Positions 43,652-53,082 of a stretch of DNA of 64,000 nucleotides are shown here, piece after piece. Source of the stretch: Micropruina sp. (lineage in GTDB: Bacteria; Actinomycetota; Actinomycetes; Propionibacteriales; Propionibacteriaceae); assembly GCA_016716635.1 (NCBI GenBank), contig JADJVZ010000011.1:1240001-1304000 (forward strand), in the 5' to 3' direction. How positions within the stretch are numbered: position 1 is the stretch's first letter; the number at the start of each line of letters is the position of its first letter. A program made the position numbers and the translations under genes. The notes under the pieces are model-generated. The model saw nothing but the letters and a program-made list of their open reading frames with translations. It was not told the DNA's origin and ran no database searches.

Positions 43652-44260
43652 ATGAGTGAGCGCGGCGGGAATCGTCCGAGGGAGCAGTTCGACTTCCTCG
43701 ACGTGCCCGTGGAGTTGGCGGCGCGGCGCCTGCTGGGGTGCGAGTTGCACCGAGAGCTGGATGGCGAACTGCTTCGCGTCCGCATCGTCGAGACGGAGGC
43801 CTACGACCAAGACGATCCGGCGAGTCACTCCCACCGCGGCCCAACCCCGCGCAATCGCGCGATGTTCGAGGCCGCCGGACACCTGTACGTCTACCTCAGC
43901 CACGGCATCCACTACTGCTGCAACGTCGTCACCGGACGGGCAGGGTACGGCTCCGGCGTGCTCATCCGTGCGGTCGAGCCGCTGGAGGGGGAAGCCAGCA
44001 TGGAGGCCCGACGCGGACGCGGCGGTTTCGAACTCACCAATGGCCCGGGCAAGGTCGGCCAAGCGCTGGGTATCGATCGGTCTTTGACGGGGCACGACCT
44101 CGCTCTCGCGCCGCTGCGGCTCATCGAGCGTCCGGTACTCCCGCCAGAGGCCATCGCGACGTCGATCCGCGTGGGGATCTCCAAGGCTGCCGAGCTCCCC
44201 CGACGGTTCTACGTTCGCGGCAATCCGTACGTGTCGCGCTTCCACGGGGCCCCCTCCTGA
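43652..44260 (+). CDS. mpg: DNA-3-methyladenine glycosylase (AAG/MPG family)
   Basis: A 202-residue AAG-type glycosylase. The catalytic Glu is E49 in RIVETEAYDQDDPASHS; YVYLSHGIHYCCNVV and TNGPGKVGQALGID are the damaged-base pocket and DNA-contact segments. It removes alkylated purines to start base-excision repair. Lengths and motifs are normal for the family. Confidence 0.92.
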   Translation: MSERGGNRPREQFDFLDVPVELAARRLLGCELHRELDGELLRVRIVETEAYDQDDPASHSHRGPTPRNRAMFEAAGHLYVYLSHGIHYCCNVVTGRAGYGSGVLIRAVEPLEGEASMEARRGRGGFELTNGPGKVGQALGIDRSLTGHDLALAPLRLIERPVLPPEAIATSIRVGISKAAELPRRFYVRGNPYVSRFHGAPS

Positions 44261-44354
44261 GCCCATCCGATGCACACTGCGAACCGGTGGGTTCGGGGTA
44301 GCGAACGCCGGTCCATTTCAGTGACGGCTCAACTCGCTCGCACCCGTCGTCAGA

Positions 44355-45242
44355 CTATTTGCCGATGTGACCCACATGGTCCTTGACGGGAACGTCAAGA
44401 TGATCTCTTGCAAAGTAGACGACCGCATCAACGATGGCGGCGAAGGCTGGGGGAAGGTGAACGCCGTCGGGACCGAGGTTGCGCCTGTACGCGACGTACG
44501 AGGCCGCACGCGTGACCGCGAGGTTCCCCAACGCCTCTCGAAGGGGGACGAGTTCGACACCACGAAAGGCGGCCGTCGCTTCGACCGCGGCAAGGAGCTG
44601 CTCGGTATCGATAGCTTGATCGCGAGTCAGCGTGTAGACGTCGACGAAGTCGCGGACACGGCTGTTCGCTGGCCCGAGGTCCATCGCCGTCACCAGCTTC
44701 TCCGCTAGGACCGTCTCTATCGGGTAGCCAAGGATCGGAATTGGCGGGTCCCCGGGACGCAGGGCAGGCAGTTGCATGGCCTGCGGGGCGGGCGTCACGG
44801 GATCGCCGACGCTGATGTCCAATCGGAGCTTCACGGCAGCGGTCGCTAGTCGCGCATTCATCGTCACCCGAACCCCGGCGTAGCGAGCATCGTCGCGGAT
44901 GGTCGAAGCGGAGACGGTGTCGGTGAGGAATTCGACCCCGTCATCGACGTTGATGGACGCTACTTCGACGACGCGCGCCATGACAGCGGGCGCATCGCTC
45001 GCAAGGTTGCGCGCCAAGGCATCCGCGTCGACGGTTGCCCTGCGGTGGCCGAACGCTGCCAGCAGCATTCCGCCCTTGAGGACGAAGTCATCCGCGTACG
45101 GGGATTTGCTCAACCGGTCCCACCAACGCTCGACGACGTACATGGTAAGGAGTTCCTGGGTTCCGCGACCTTCTCGCCGGGCTCGATTCTGCAGGTCTAA
45201 GTACGCGCGCCCGGCGGCGCTGTCGTGCGACGGGCCGCTCAT
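44355..45242 (-). CDS. AbiEii-like nucleotidyltransferase toxin (type IV toxin-antitoxin)
   Basis: A 295-residue AbiEii/DUF1814 protein. The nucleotidyltransferase motif is FVLKGGMLLAAFGHRRATVDADAL (GG...xDxD type); VLAEKLVTAMDLGPANSRVRDFVDVY is the conserved second half. These toxins inhibit growth, and AbiE systems can abort phage infection. The ATG overlaps the antitoxin stop by 4 bases (ATGA). The 94 bases before it (44261-44354) hold nothing recognisable. Confidence 0.87.
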   Translation of the reverse strand: MSGPSHDSAAGRAYLDLQNRARREGRGTQELLTMYVVERWWDRLSKSPYADDFVLKGGMLLAAFGHRRATVDADALARNLASDAPAVMARVVEVASINVDDGVEFLTDTVSASTIRDDARYAGVRVTMNARLATAAVKLRLDISVGDPVTPAPQAMQLPALRPGDPPIPILGYPIETVLAEKLVTAMDLGPANSRVRDFVDVYTLTRDQAIDTEQLLAAVEATAAFRGVELVPLREALGNLAVTRAASYVAYRRNLGPDGVHLPPAFAAIVDAVVYFARDHLDVPVKDHVGHIGK

Positions 45243-45826
45243 CGCGCCATCACAATGTCGAGCGCGAGCCGCACGGGGCCCAATACGTCCAACGCCTCCG
45301 CATAGCGCACGATGTCCGCAGGCCGAGCGCGCCCCGACGCCACCGCTCGATGGAGCGCTGAGTGCGCGAGCGGCTCCCCGTAACGATGTCTCATTCGCAT
45401 CAGGTCGACCACCGTGCGCGCCGTGTCGTAGACCCGAACAAACTCGCTCGGTGCGGCCTCCACTTGCGCCAAGCCCAACTCGAACGTCGCGTGAGCAAAC
45501 CGCAGCACCTGGGTCGGGGGATGATCGATCTGAGGCGGATAAGCCCTCACGGGGACGGCGATTTGAACCGCGGGCGGCACCTCGTCCGTTATCTCGTGGA
45601 CACCCGCCGCGGAGACGCAACAAACAATGGCCCCAGGGGCTCGCATCCCGACCGCCAGGAGGTCCGGATACGTGGCCAACGGGGCGTCCGCCCGCCGAAA
45701 GACCCCCCGCGACAACTCGACGACCTGGCCAGTGTCGCGCCAGGCGTACAGGTCTCGAGGATGCACACCCCGGCCCAGCGCGTCCTTCGTCGTGAAGGTC
45801 CACGGGAGGTCACTCAACACCACCAT
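45239..45826 (-). CDS. AbiEi-like antitoxin / autorepressor
   Basis: A 195-residue protein with an N-terminal winged helix (TTKDALGRGVHPRDLYAWRDTG, LSRGVFRRADAPLATYPDLLAV) and an AbiEi C-terminal part (YDTARTVVDLMRMRHRYGEPLA). AbiEi antitoxins neutralise AbiEii without direct binding and repress their own promoter. ATG 45826 has TAGGTT 7 bases upstream, which fits a leaderless start; an in-frame extension to 45877 is less likely. Confidence 0.85.
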   Translation of the reverse strand: MVVLSDLPWTFTTKDALGRGVHPRDLYAWRDTGQVVELSRGVFRRADAPLATYPDLLAVGMRAPGAIVCCVSAAGVHEITDEVPPAVQIAVPVRAYPPQIDHPPTQVLRFAHATFELGLAQVEAAPSEFVRVYDTARTVVDLMRMRHRYGEPLAHSALHRAVASGRARPADIVRYAEALDVLGPVRLALDIVMAR

Positions 45827-45934
45827 GGATAATAACCTACCATGCCGCCATAGAGAGTGTCTGGTTTTTATCCACATGCGGATCCCCCATGGTCACCGTC
45901 CTGACGTCGACAAGGGTCTAGCTGGGTGCCGCGA

Positions 45935-46606
45935 TCACACGTCCGAGATGAGGACACCGTCTGCCATCGTGAGCACCCTGTCGGCGCGTGCGGCGATCGC
46001 GTGGTCGTGGGTGGCCACAAGGACGGTCATCCCCGTGTCTGCCTGCAGCTCTTCAATGAGGTCGAGAATCTCGTGGCCGGTTCGCGAATCCAAGGCCCCG
46101 GTGGGTTCGTCTGCGAGCAGCAGGGACGGATGCGCGACCAGCGCGCGGGCGATGGCTACTCGTTGCTGCTGCCCGCCCGACAAGGCGGCCACGCTGGCAT
46201 CGATGCGTTCCCCCAGCCCCACCCGTTCGAGGAGCTCAATGGCGCGGGCCGACTTGTCGAATGGCACGCGATACGGAATCAGGGGGGCGATCACGTTGTC
46301 ATGGACGTTCAGCGAGGGCACCAGGTTGAACCGCTGAAAGACGAACCCGACCGTGCGCCGATAGCGCGGCAATTCTCTTTCTTTGGCGGTGTCGAGCCGA
46401 ACCTCATTCACGACGATCTCGCCGCTCGTGGGGCGGTCCAGCCCGCCAATCACGTGGAGCAAGGTCGACTTGCCGGACCCTGACGCCCCCGTCACCGCCA
46501 CCCGTTGGCCCTTGGGGATGTCGAGGCTGACATGCGACATGGCGGCAATGGACACCGCCGAGCCGACGATGTACGTCTTGGTGACGTCACGAAGGTGAAT
46601 GCTCAT
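45935..46606 (-). CDS. ABC transporter ATP-binding protein (MacB/LolD type)
   Basis: A 223-residue ATPase: Walker A GASGSGKST (40-48), Q-loop VFQRFNLVPSLNVHDNV, signature LSGGQQQRVAIARALV, Walker B LLLADEPTGALD and H-loop ATHD. It energises the FtsX-like permease encoded 9 bases upstream in the same operon. Such systems extrude lipoproteins or peptides, or transmit mechanical force, rather than import solutes. Confidence 0.92.
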   Translation of the reverse strand: MSIHLRDVTKTYIVGSAVSIAAMSHVSLDIPKGQRVAVTGASGSGKSTLLHVIGGLDRPTSGEIVVNEVRLDTAKERELPRYRRTVGFVFQRFNLVPSLNVHDNVIAPLIPYRVPFDKSARAIELLERVGLGERIDASVAALSGGQQQRVAIARALVAHPSLLLADEPTGALDSRTGHEILDLIEELQADTGMTVLVATHDHAIAARADRVLTMADGVLISDV

Positions 46607-46615
46607 GGTGCGTCC

Positions 46616-49414
46616 TCATTCCTCGGCCAAGAGGGCCACTGCAGGGCGGCGCCGCAAGGTTGCGGCGGGGATCACGGTGGCGAGACACGCGGAGGCGATG
46701 CCGAGCCCTGCAGCCCCCGCGGTCGTGGCCCAACTGGCCGCCGTGATGCCGCCCATGACCCAGTGATCAAACGCCAGCGCCACGCCCCCGCCGAGCAGGG
46801 ACCCCGCTATCCCCATCACCAGAGCATGACCCAGCAGCAGACTGACGACCGCCCGACGCTCCCAGCCCACGGCTTGCAGGGTGGCGAACTCGATGGCGCG
46901 TTCCCGGACTTCTAACCCGAGGGCGTGCGCCATGCCGAACGAGGCGAGGACGATGATGCCCATGGCCGCGATCAGGTCCGGACCCCGAACCTGGAGGGTG
47001 ACAGCGTCACCCAGCAAGGTTCCGACGGCCTCCCCGTTGAAGGCGGCCTGAATCGCCCACAGCACGGCCGTGGCTGCCACCGCAATGGCGACCGCGAACA
47101 TCGACAGCGCCGAGCGCCCCGGGGTAGCACCAATAGAGCGCAAGACCTGTCCCGGGAACCCCCGCACGCGGCGCCGCGTCGAGCCCCGCCAGGAGGTACC
47201 CCCCGGTGCCCGAGCCGCCACGAGTGGGGGCACGCTCACGCCGCGCACGGTCGGGATCAGTCCCGCCACCAGCACCACCCCCATCGCCGCTGGTACCGCC
47301 ACCAGGCTCTGCTGCCAGGACAACGGCATGCCCGAGAGGCCCGCCACCGCCAGGCTCACCAACGCCCCGACCAAGCCCGCCACGAGGCTGACCACCAACA
47401 GCGACACGATTTCGACAGCGAGCAAGGCGGGCCGGGACCAGCCCATAAGCCGCAAGGTGGCCAGCTGCCGTCGGCGAGCCCGCGCAGAGGCCAGGGCCGA
47501 GTTGTTCACAACCACGCCGGAGACGGCCAAGATCGACACATTGAGCAGCCACGACTTGCGATCGGCGGCAGCAATGAGCTGCACCGCAACGCCCTTCTTG
47601 ACCCACCAGGAGGTCACCGTGATGGCCGGGCGCCCGTGGGTTCCCGCGGCCACCTGGACGGTTTGGTTGGCGGCGGAGGAGCCCAAGGTGATGTCCACAT
47701 CGAGGCCGGTCGCTTGGGCGATCTTCTCGGCGGCGAGCCGCACCCGTTCCCGTGACGTCGCGTCCACACCGGTCACCCCTGCCACCCGGACGCGAATGGC
47801 TGAGAGCGGGGCTTTCTGCGACACCGGCGTGACACCTAGTTCAGGCAGGGATCCTCGTCCGATGTGACTCCAGAGCAAGTCGCTGCCAAACGCGGGAAGC
47901 GCGTCCAGAGTGGTGATCATCAGTGGGGGCGCCTGGACGACGCCAGCAATGTTGGTTGACGGCTGCCATGGAAGATCCCCGAGCGTTGTTCGCGAGGCGG
48001 CGTCCGCCCCGGTGGGGAGGTTATAGCCGTAGGTGCCCAGGGGGACCTTGGCGAGCGAGGCCGTTTGCAGCTTCGACGCGTCAAATGTGCCCACCTTCAT
48101 CAGCGCCAGCGGGGCCCCCTGGCTGACGTAACCGTCGAGCTTGCGGAAGGGGACATCGTCCCCGCCCGGTGGCACATAGGACTCGTAAACGTCGCCACTT
48201 GTGCGCGAATACTCGTTGCCGTAGGCATCTATGACGTTGCCTGCCGTTTTGGCGACCAAGGCACCGCCCTCGCCTTGCGTCCAGCCGACCGGGGAGGAGC
48301 GAATGAGGCTGATCAACGAGGTCGCGAAGTACTGGCCGTTGGTGCCAGGCGTGGCCATGTTGTCCACCAGGCTTCGATAGGCGCTCGAGGCGTCGAGGGT
48401 CCCTTGGCTGACGGTTCGGCCTGGGAGGGCGGCAACGTCGATGGTGGAACCGTTCGCCGCTGCGGTTTGGGCAGCCGCCTTACCGACCTCGGTGACGGTG
48501 TAGCTGACGGAGAGGTCCATGGTGGGCGCGGAGGCCACGATCACCGGCACCATCTGACGCCGGTTTTCGCCGAGTTCGTCCGAGAAGAAGGTGCGCTCCG
48601 TGAGGGCGCCACTCGTGAGATATGACCCAGCTGTCAGGGTGGCGTCCAAGCCGGACAGCTGCGCTTCACTGGCAGGGTCGACAGCCACGAGTAGGAAGGG
48701 CACCGGATAGGGAATATTCAAGGGTTGATGCGTATAGCCGCAATCCGCCTGAACGCAGGTGACCCCGTATCCGGATTCGCTGTCACTCACGGTAATTCGC
48801 CCTTCGGCAATGGCGTGTTTTTGGAGGGTTCCGTCGGGCAACGTCTCCTCATACCAGGCCTCATCCTTATTCGGGCCGTTCATGATGGAGAGCTTCAAGG
48901 GATTGGTGGTCAAGTAGTCGAAGGCGGGTGCGGCGACCACCCGGCTGACGCCCCCGTCATAGGTCCAGGTCGCATCCCGGCGCAGCAGGGTGGCTCCCGA
49001 CAAGGTGGAAGACACCGAAGAGACATCAACAGGCACTGTGACGATGGGTTTCACCCAGCCCACCAGGGCAATTGGCGCTGCCAACTCGACCCCCGGCAGT
49101 CCCGCGATGGTGCGCCACTGCTCCACACTGATCCCCGTTTCCACGGCCTGCAGGTAGTCGGGCTGGATCAGATTGCGCGCTTCCTCCAGGGGCAGTCGCG
49201 TCCCCGTCGGCCGGACGAGAATGTCATACGCCGCCCGAGCATTGGCCTCAATCGTGCCAACGGTTTCTAATCGGGTGACGGTGCTCTGGGCAGTAAGAAG
49301 TGCAAAAGCTGACGAAGCCACCGACAACGTTGCGGCCAAGGCCCACCAGCGCTGCGAGCGTTCCCACAGTCCATGGGTAATCCAATAGTTCAGCCCGTGA
49401 CGCTTCCTGCCCAT
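46616..49414 (-). CDS. FtsX/MacB-like ABC permease, large
   Basis: A 932-residue permease. One N-terminal helix (about 24-44) is followed by a large extracytoplasmic region (about 45-620), then two groups of helices: FtsX-like block 1 about 630-740 and block 2 about 790-930, the last containing LEVRERAIEFATLQAVGWERRA, the FtsX signature. Partner of the ATPase downstream. No regulator or peptide gene is adjacent. Start ATG 49414 has no obvious ribosome binding site. Confidence 0.88.
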   Translation of the reverse strand: MGRKRHGLNYWITHGLWERSQRWWALAATLSVASSAFALLTAQSTVTRLETVGTIEANARAAYDILVRPTGTRLPLEEARNLIQPDYLQAVETGISVEQWRTIAGLPGVELAAPIALVGWVKPIVTVPVDVSSVSSTLSGATLLRRDATWTYDGGVSRVVAAPAFDYLTTNPLKLSIMNGPNKDEAWYEETLPDGTLQKHAIAEGRITVSDSESGYGVTCVQADCGYTHQPLNIPYPVPFLLVAVDPASEAQLSGLDATLTAGSYLTSGALTERTFFSDELGENRRQMVPVIVASAPTMDLSVSYTVTEVGKAAAQTAAANGSTIDVAALPGRTVSQGTLDASSAYRSLVDNMATPGTNGQYFATSLISLIRSSPVGWTQGEGGALVAKTAGNVIDAYGNEYSRTSGDVYESYVPPGGDDVPFRKLDGYVSQGAPLALMKVGTFDASKLQTASLAKVPLGTYGYNLPTGADAASRTTLGDLPWQPSTNIAGVVQAPPLMITTLDALPAFGSDLLWSHIGRGSLPELGVTPVSQKAPLSAIRVRVAGVTGVDATSRERVRLAAEKIAQATGLDVDITLGSSAANQTVQVAAGTHGRPAITVTSWWVKKGVAVQLIAAADRKSWLLNVSILAVSGVVVNNSALASARARRRQLATLRLMGWSRPALLAVEIVSLLVVSLVAGLVGALVSLAVAGLSGMPLSWQQSLVAVPAAMGVVLVAGLIPTVRGVSVPPLVAARAPGGTSWRGSTRRRVRGFPGQVLRSIGATPGRSALSMFAVAIAVAATAVLWAIQAAFNGEAVGTLLGDAVTLQVRGPDLIAAMGIIVLASFGMAHALGLEVRERAIEFATLQAVGWERRAVVSLLLGHALVMGIAGSLLGGGVALAFDHWVMGGITAASWATTAGAAGLGIASACLATVIPAATLRRRPAVALLAEE

Positions 49415-49584
49415 TCACCGAGGCTAACGGTGGCAGGGTCACCGCACCGCGCATTCCGCCCCCTGGGTGACTGGAACCCTTTCGGACGAAGGCCAGCGGC
49501 AAACCTTGATCCGAATCCCCCGCTCTCCCGCCCAAAGCGGCCGCCTTCGATGCCTTGCACCATCTGGCAGCGATAATGCTCGTC

Positions 49585-50064
49585 ATGGGTGTCTTGTTCG
49601 AGTACTTCTCCGCCATTTCTAACGATGTGGCCGCCTCTGTCATCGACCGTCCGGGCGGCCCAGCTTCGAGCACTGGCGCCCCCTCCGAGACGCCTCCGCA
49701 CGTTGCCTTTGACGTCGTCGCCACCAAGGGAATCGACCCCGTGGTTCAGTTGGGCAACCTCGAGGCGCTGCTGACTGAACGTCCCTTCGACGACGTCCGG
49801 GCCAGCCCCCGCAGCGGCGCTCTCGTCGACATCCGCGATGATGGCGAACTCTTGGTTCTAGCGGTGACCGACGAACTCACGGCGGCCCTTGCCGCCGCTG
49901 ACACGGCGAAGTTGGCCGAGGTCGCTGCGCCATGGTCTCAGACCGAGGAGTTTTACGGCCGTGCCGACCCGGAGGATCTTGTGCCGTTCTTGGTGGACCT
50001 CGCGGGCCTCGCCCGCCGGGCCACCGCGCAAGGCTTTGCGCTCTACTGCTGGGTCTGCGTTTAG
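49585..50064 (+). CDS. conserved hypothetical protein
   Basis: A 159-residue soluble protein starting MGVLFEYFSAISNDVAASV and containing ATKGIDPVVQLGNLEALLTE, PRSGALVDIRDDGELLVLA and a C-terminal ALYCWVCV. It looks like a conserved actinobacterial family, but I cannot name it. The ATG at 49585 has no Shine-Dalgarno; GATAAT ends 7 bases upstream and suggests a leaderless message. An in-frame ATG at 49555 would add ten unhelpful residues. Confidence 0.7.
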   Translation: MGVLFEYFSAISNDVAASVIDRPGGPASSTGAPSETPPHVAFDVVATKGIDPVVQLGNLEALLTERPFDDVRASPRSGALVDIRDDGELLVLAVTDELTAALAAADTAKLAEVAAPWSQTEEFYGRADPEDLVPFLVDLAGLARRATAQGFALYCWVCV

Positions 50065-50072
50065 CGGCACCT

Positions 50073-50230
50073 TCACCACTGCGCACGGCGGATCCGCACC
50101 ACGATCTTGCCGCGGGCGTGACCAGCCTCAAGTAAGCGGTAGGCGTCGAGCGCATGTTTCGAGGTCGAACACCTCGGTGATACTCACCGCTGGGGCAGCC
50201 CTGGCGACTAGGCCACCAGTTCGACGGGGC
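50073..50230 (-). pseudogene. C-terminal remnant of an NAD(P)H:quinone / alcohol oxidoreductase
   Basis: On the minus strand the last codons read HALDAYRLLEAGHARGKIVV then RIRRAQW-stop, the classic C-terminus of medium-chain (zinc-ADH/quinone reductase) enzymes. Just upstream ITEVFDLE, the preceding conserved strand, is in a different frame, so there is a one-base slip near 50160. Further upstream stops accumulate and no nucleotide-binding domain is found. The rest of 50230-50640 holds only a possible membrane-helix scrap (TPGIVAGCILVGDVAMFM, minus strand, near 50510-50570) and no gene I can support. Confidence 0.7.
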
Positions 50231-50640
50231 ACCCGCTGCTCGGCATGCGGATTCGGAAGCTCGCTGACGCTGAGTTGGCCAGGCCTCCGAAGCAGGTGTC
50301 AGGCAATGCCTTCATGCCATCCTGCCAACCATCCCCGGCCAACGCCAGGAAGCGCGGTGGCTTCGGCCGGCGGCGGAGATTCGTGCGATATCGACATCAG
50401 GGACCGTGCTAAAACGGCATTAGATCGTGCAAACCTCCCAATCCGGGAACGTCGGGCATGGAATAACAAAGGGGTGGGATGCCTCACTCCGGAAGGGCTG
50501 AAGCGCTCGACCTCATGAACATGGCCACGTCCCCAACGAGGATGCAGCCGGCGACGATCCCCGGAGTGGTCCAACGGCGTCGGTTCCAACACGATGCTGG
50601 CTTCATTCGCTTGAGCGGGATGAACCCGGTCGCGGGCCGC

Positions 50641-51087
50641 CTAGGCCTGCGTCCGACGGAGCGTCGCAACGAGATACCCAAGTTGCCCACACAGCGATGA
50701 CCAGTCGATGTCTGGCGCATTCGCAAGCAGCTCATGAAGCCACGTCACATGCTGCCTGCGGATCTCTTCAAGCGCCGCGTCGCCGAGGTCAGTGACCACG
50801 AATAGCTTGGATCGCTTGTGGCGCGGGTTGTCAACGTATCGCCCAAGACCATCGGCGACCAGCTCGTCAGCTATGCGTTGCACGCCTTGCCGCTGCAAGC
50901 CCAGCACGCGAGCAATATCTGGCACCGTGGCGCCGTCGCCGGCCTCCTGCAGCACCATGCGCCGAGCATGGGTCTGCCCTGCTGCACTAGCGATCTTCTC
51001 GCCAGCGTCGCGCAGGAGTCGGTTCGCTTCGAAGAGCGCGTGCAGCGCCGCGTCTGAGTCCTCGACTGCTCGATCTATTGACAACAT
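50641..51087 (-). CDS. MarR-family transcriptional regulator
   Basis: A 148-residue MarR protein: winged helix with ATVPDIARVLGLQRQGVQRI, ADELVADGLGRYVDNPRHKRSKLFVVTD (recognition helix and wing), and flanking dimer helices. ATG at 51087 lies inside the palindrome of the divergent promoter, with AGGGA upstream. It should repress itself and the hydrolase genes until an aromatic or similar small ligand binds. Confidence 0.9.
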   Translation of the reverse strand: MLSIDRAVEDSDAALHALFEANRLLRDAGEKIASAAGQTHARRMVLQEAGDGATVPDIARVLGLQRQGVQRIADELVADGLGRYVDNPRHKRSKLFVVTDLGDAALEEIRRQHVTWLHELLANAPDIDWSSLCGQLGYLVATLRRTQA

Positions 51088-51113
51088 ATTGTCATTTCCC
51101 TACGGTGGTGGAA
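51078..51113 (+). promoter_or_regulatory. leaderless promoter with overlapping MarR-type operator
   Basis: A perfect -35 TTGACA (51078-51083), 17-base spacer and -10 TACGGT (51101-51106) place transcription start at 51113, the A of the hydrolase ATG. TGACAA-CATA-TTGTCA (51079-51094) is a perfect inverted repeat over the -35. A second TGACAACAT occurs at 51114, just inside the coding region. Repressor binding would block the polymerase. Confidence 0.75.
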
Positions 51114-52180
51114 TGACAACATGTTACCGATTGCTTGCTGGGGCGGTCCCGGGGTTCCAGAACGCAGCAGCCGAGCTTGCAGCAAGGCTGGAGCGAACGT
51201 GCTGGCTTCCAGAAACGACCACAACCGATTCCAGCGCGCTCGTTCGCGCTTACACCGACGCGTGGATTCGGTGGCTTCTACAGGATCACTCGGAGTCGCT
51301 TGGACTGCACCAACTTGTGGCAGTTCACGACGGAGAAATCCAAGTCGTGCGCTTCCCGGGCCGCGGACGCCTGCCGATGCTCTTGCTGCACGGCTGGCCC
51401 ACCTCGTTCCTTGCTTTCCACAAGGTTGTTGAACCCCTCCAAAACCAGGCGTCCGAGGTTATCCTCGGCGTCCTGCCAGGCTTCGGCGTCGGCGAAACAT
51501 CTGCAGGCGGCTTGGCGATTTCGTCCATTGCAAGCGCGTTCGCCGAGGCCATGACCACAATCGGACACGATGAATTTGTCGTGCACGGTCAGGACTGGGG
51601 CTCGGTGGTCGCACGCCAGATGGCAGCACAACATCCGGAAAGGGTCCTTGGGGTTCACGTCAGCGCAGGCTTGCGGGGCTTCATCGCCGACAGCGTCGAC
51701 TGTGGGCCGGTCTGGGAGCGGCTCCGCGACTTCGCCGACAAGGGCTCCAGCTACCTGCACCTTCAGACCCATCGGCCCCAGTCCCTCGCGGTCGGACTTG
51801 GCGATTCACCGGCCGGACTGTTGGCCTGGCAACTCGACAAATACCAGCTCTGGCAGGGCGATCTCGGACCCGACTTCGGCTTGGGCGTCGACTTCATTCT
51901 GGCGAACGCAACGTTCTACTGGGCAACGCAGACGATCGGGAGCAGCATGCGTATCTACGCTGACAACCGATTGCCGTTGAGCATGCCCCCGTCCAGCGTT
52001 CCCACCGGTGTCAGCGTGTTCGGGGCCGGTGACTTCGCGTCGCATCGGGTCTCAGCCCGCGACAACAACCTCATCGCTTGGTACGAGCATTCAGTGGGGG
52101 GCCATGTCGCCGCCTTGGACGCCGAATCCGAGTTCACGTCCGACCTGACGGATTTCCTCACCAAGCTGGAGGCAGCATGA
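51113..52180 (+). CDS. epoxide-hydrolase-like alpha/beta hydrolase
   Basis: A 355-residue protein: N-terminal EHN-like helices, oxyanion segment LLLHGWPTS, nucleophile region VVHGQDWGSVVAR (Asp, as in epoxide hydrolases and dehalogenases), LPGFGVGE, and the catalytic His in SVGGHVAALDAE. The leaderless promoter supports the ATG at 51113. The stop overlaps the next start (ATGA). Substrate probably a small xenobiotic or aromatic ring metabolite, by analogy with other MarR-controlled hydrolases. Confidence 0.85.
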   Translation: MTTCYRLLAGAVPGFQNAAAELAARLERTCWLPETTTTDSSALVRAYTDAWIRWLLQDHSESLGLHQLVAVHDGEIQVVRFPGRGRLPMLLLHGWPTSFLAFHKVVEPLQNQASEVILGVLPGFGVGETSAGGLAISSIASAFAEAMTTIGHDEFVVHGQDWGSVVARQMAAQHPERVLGVHVSAGLRGFIADSVDCGPVWERLRDFADKGSSYLHLQTHRPQSLAVGLGDSPAGLLAWQLDKYQLWQGDLGPDFGLGVDFILANATFYWATQTIGSSMRIYADNRLPLSMPPSSVPTGVSVFGAGDFASHRVSARDNNLIAWYEHSVGGHVAALDAESEFTSDLTDFLTKLEAA

Positions 52181-52896
52181 CCACCAAGACAAACATCGTG
52201 CTCGTCGGCGGTGGGAGCATGGGGCCTTGGACATGGGAGCGAGTCGCACCAATCCTCGAAGCGGACGGATACCACGTCCTCGCGGTTCAGCTAAGGGCCA
52301 CCGGCAACGATGCGACTCCCCCGTCCGAGGTATCGCTGCGGGACTGGGTAGACGATCTGTGCGCGGCCTTGACTGAACTCGAGCCGAGCGAGACCGTTCT
52401 CGTCGCTCACTCCTTCGCTGGGTACGTCGCTGCGGCTGCCCTTGACCGGGATCCTCAGATCGCTCGGATGGCAGTGTTCCTGGACGCCGTTCTTCCGTCA
52501 CCTGGCCTGTCTTGGTTCGACCAGATGGGATCACAGACCCAGGCCTTCATGACGTCCCTACAGAAGAACGGTGCCATCCCGTTCTTCACTCGAGAACAGC
52601 TCGATGGGGTCTACCCGGGCCACGGACTCAGTGACGACGATTGGGTCTGGATGCAGGGACGAATCACCGCCCAGCCAATTGGCACCTACACCCAGTCCGC
52701 CACGCGGAAAGCGCTCGACGCGGAGGGGGCGGTCAAGCTCGCCTACGTGCGCTGCGATCGCACGGTGCCGCCGGTCGCAGACATCGACGAGGCGACCCCT
52801 GGATGGACGGTCAGGACCCTCCCGACGGGCCATTGGCCGATGATCACAGATCCAATCGCCACCGCATCGGCGATCGAGGAACTTGCCGGTCAGTGA
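52177..52896 (+). CDS. alpha/beta hydrolase (esterase family)
   Basis: A 239-residue alpha/beta hydrolase of the methylesterase-like group: IVLVGGGSMGPWTWERVAPI, nucleophile Ser in VLVAHSFAGYVA, and the catalytic His in LPTGHWPM. Translationally coupled to the previous hydrolase by ATGA overlap with GGAGG upstream. The pair probably acts in sequence on one substrate under MarR control. Confidence 0.85.
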   Translation: MTTKTNIVLVGGGSMGPWTWERVAPILEADGYHVLAVQLRATGNDATPPSEVSLRDWVDDLCAALTELEPSETVLVAHSFAGYVAAAALDRDPQIARMAVFLDAVLPSPGLSWFDQMGSQTQAFMTSLQKNGAIPFFTREQLDGVYPGHGLSDDDWVWMQGRITAQPIGTYTQSATRKALDAEGAVKLAYVRCDRTVPPVADIDEATPGWTVRTLPTGHWPMITDPIATASAIEELAGQ

Positions 52897-53082
52897 CCGA
52901 CAAGAACTGCCGCGAAGCCTCTCTGCGGCACAACGGCTGGCGACTTGAAAGGGACTTGCACGCAAGATTCGCTGCCGCGCCTCACCCGCCCAAAGGGCGC
53001 TATTCACAAGGCCGGGCACTCCCAGGCGGGGATCACAACAACCAATACCTTGGACGCCTCGCGAACCAAGAATCGGAGAATC

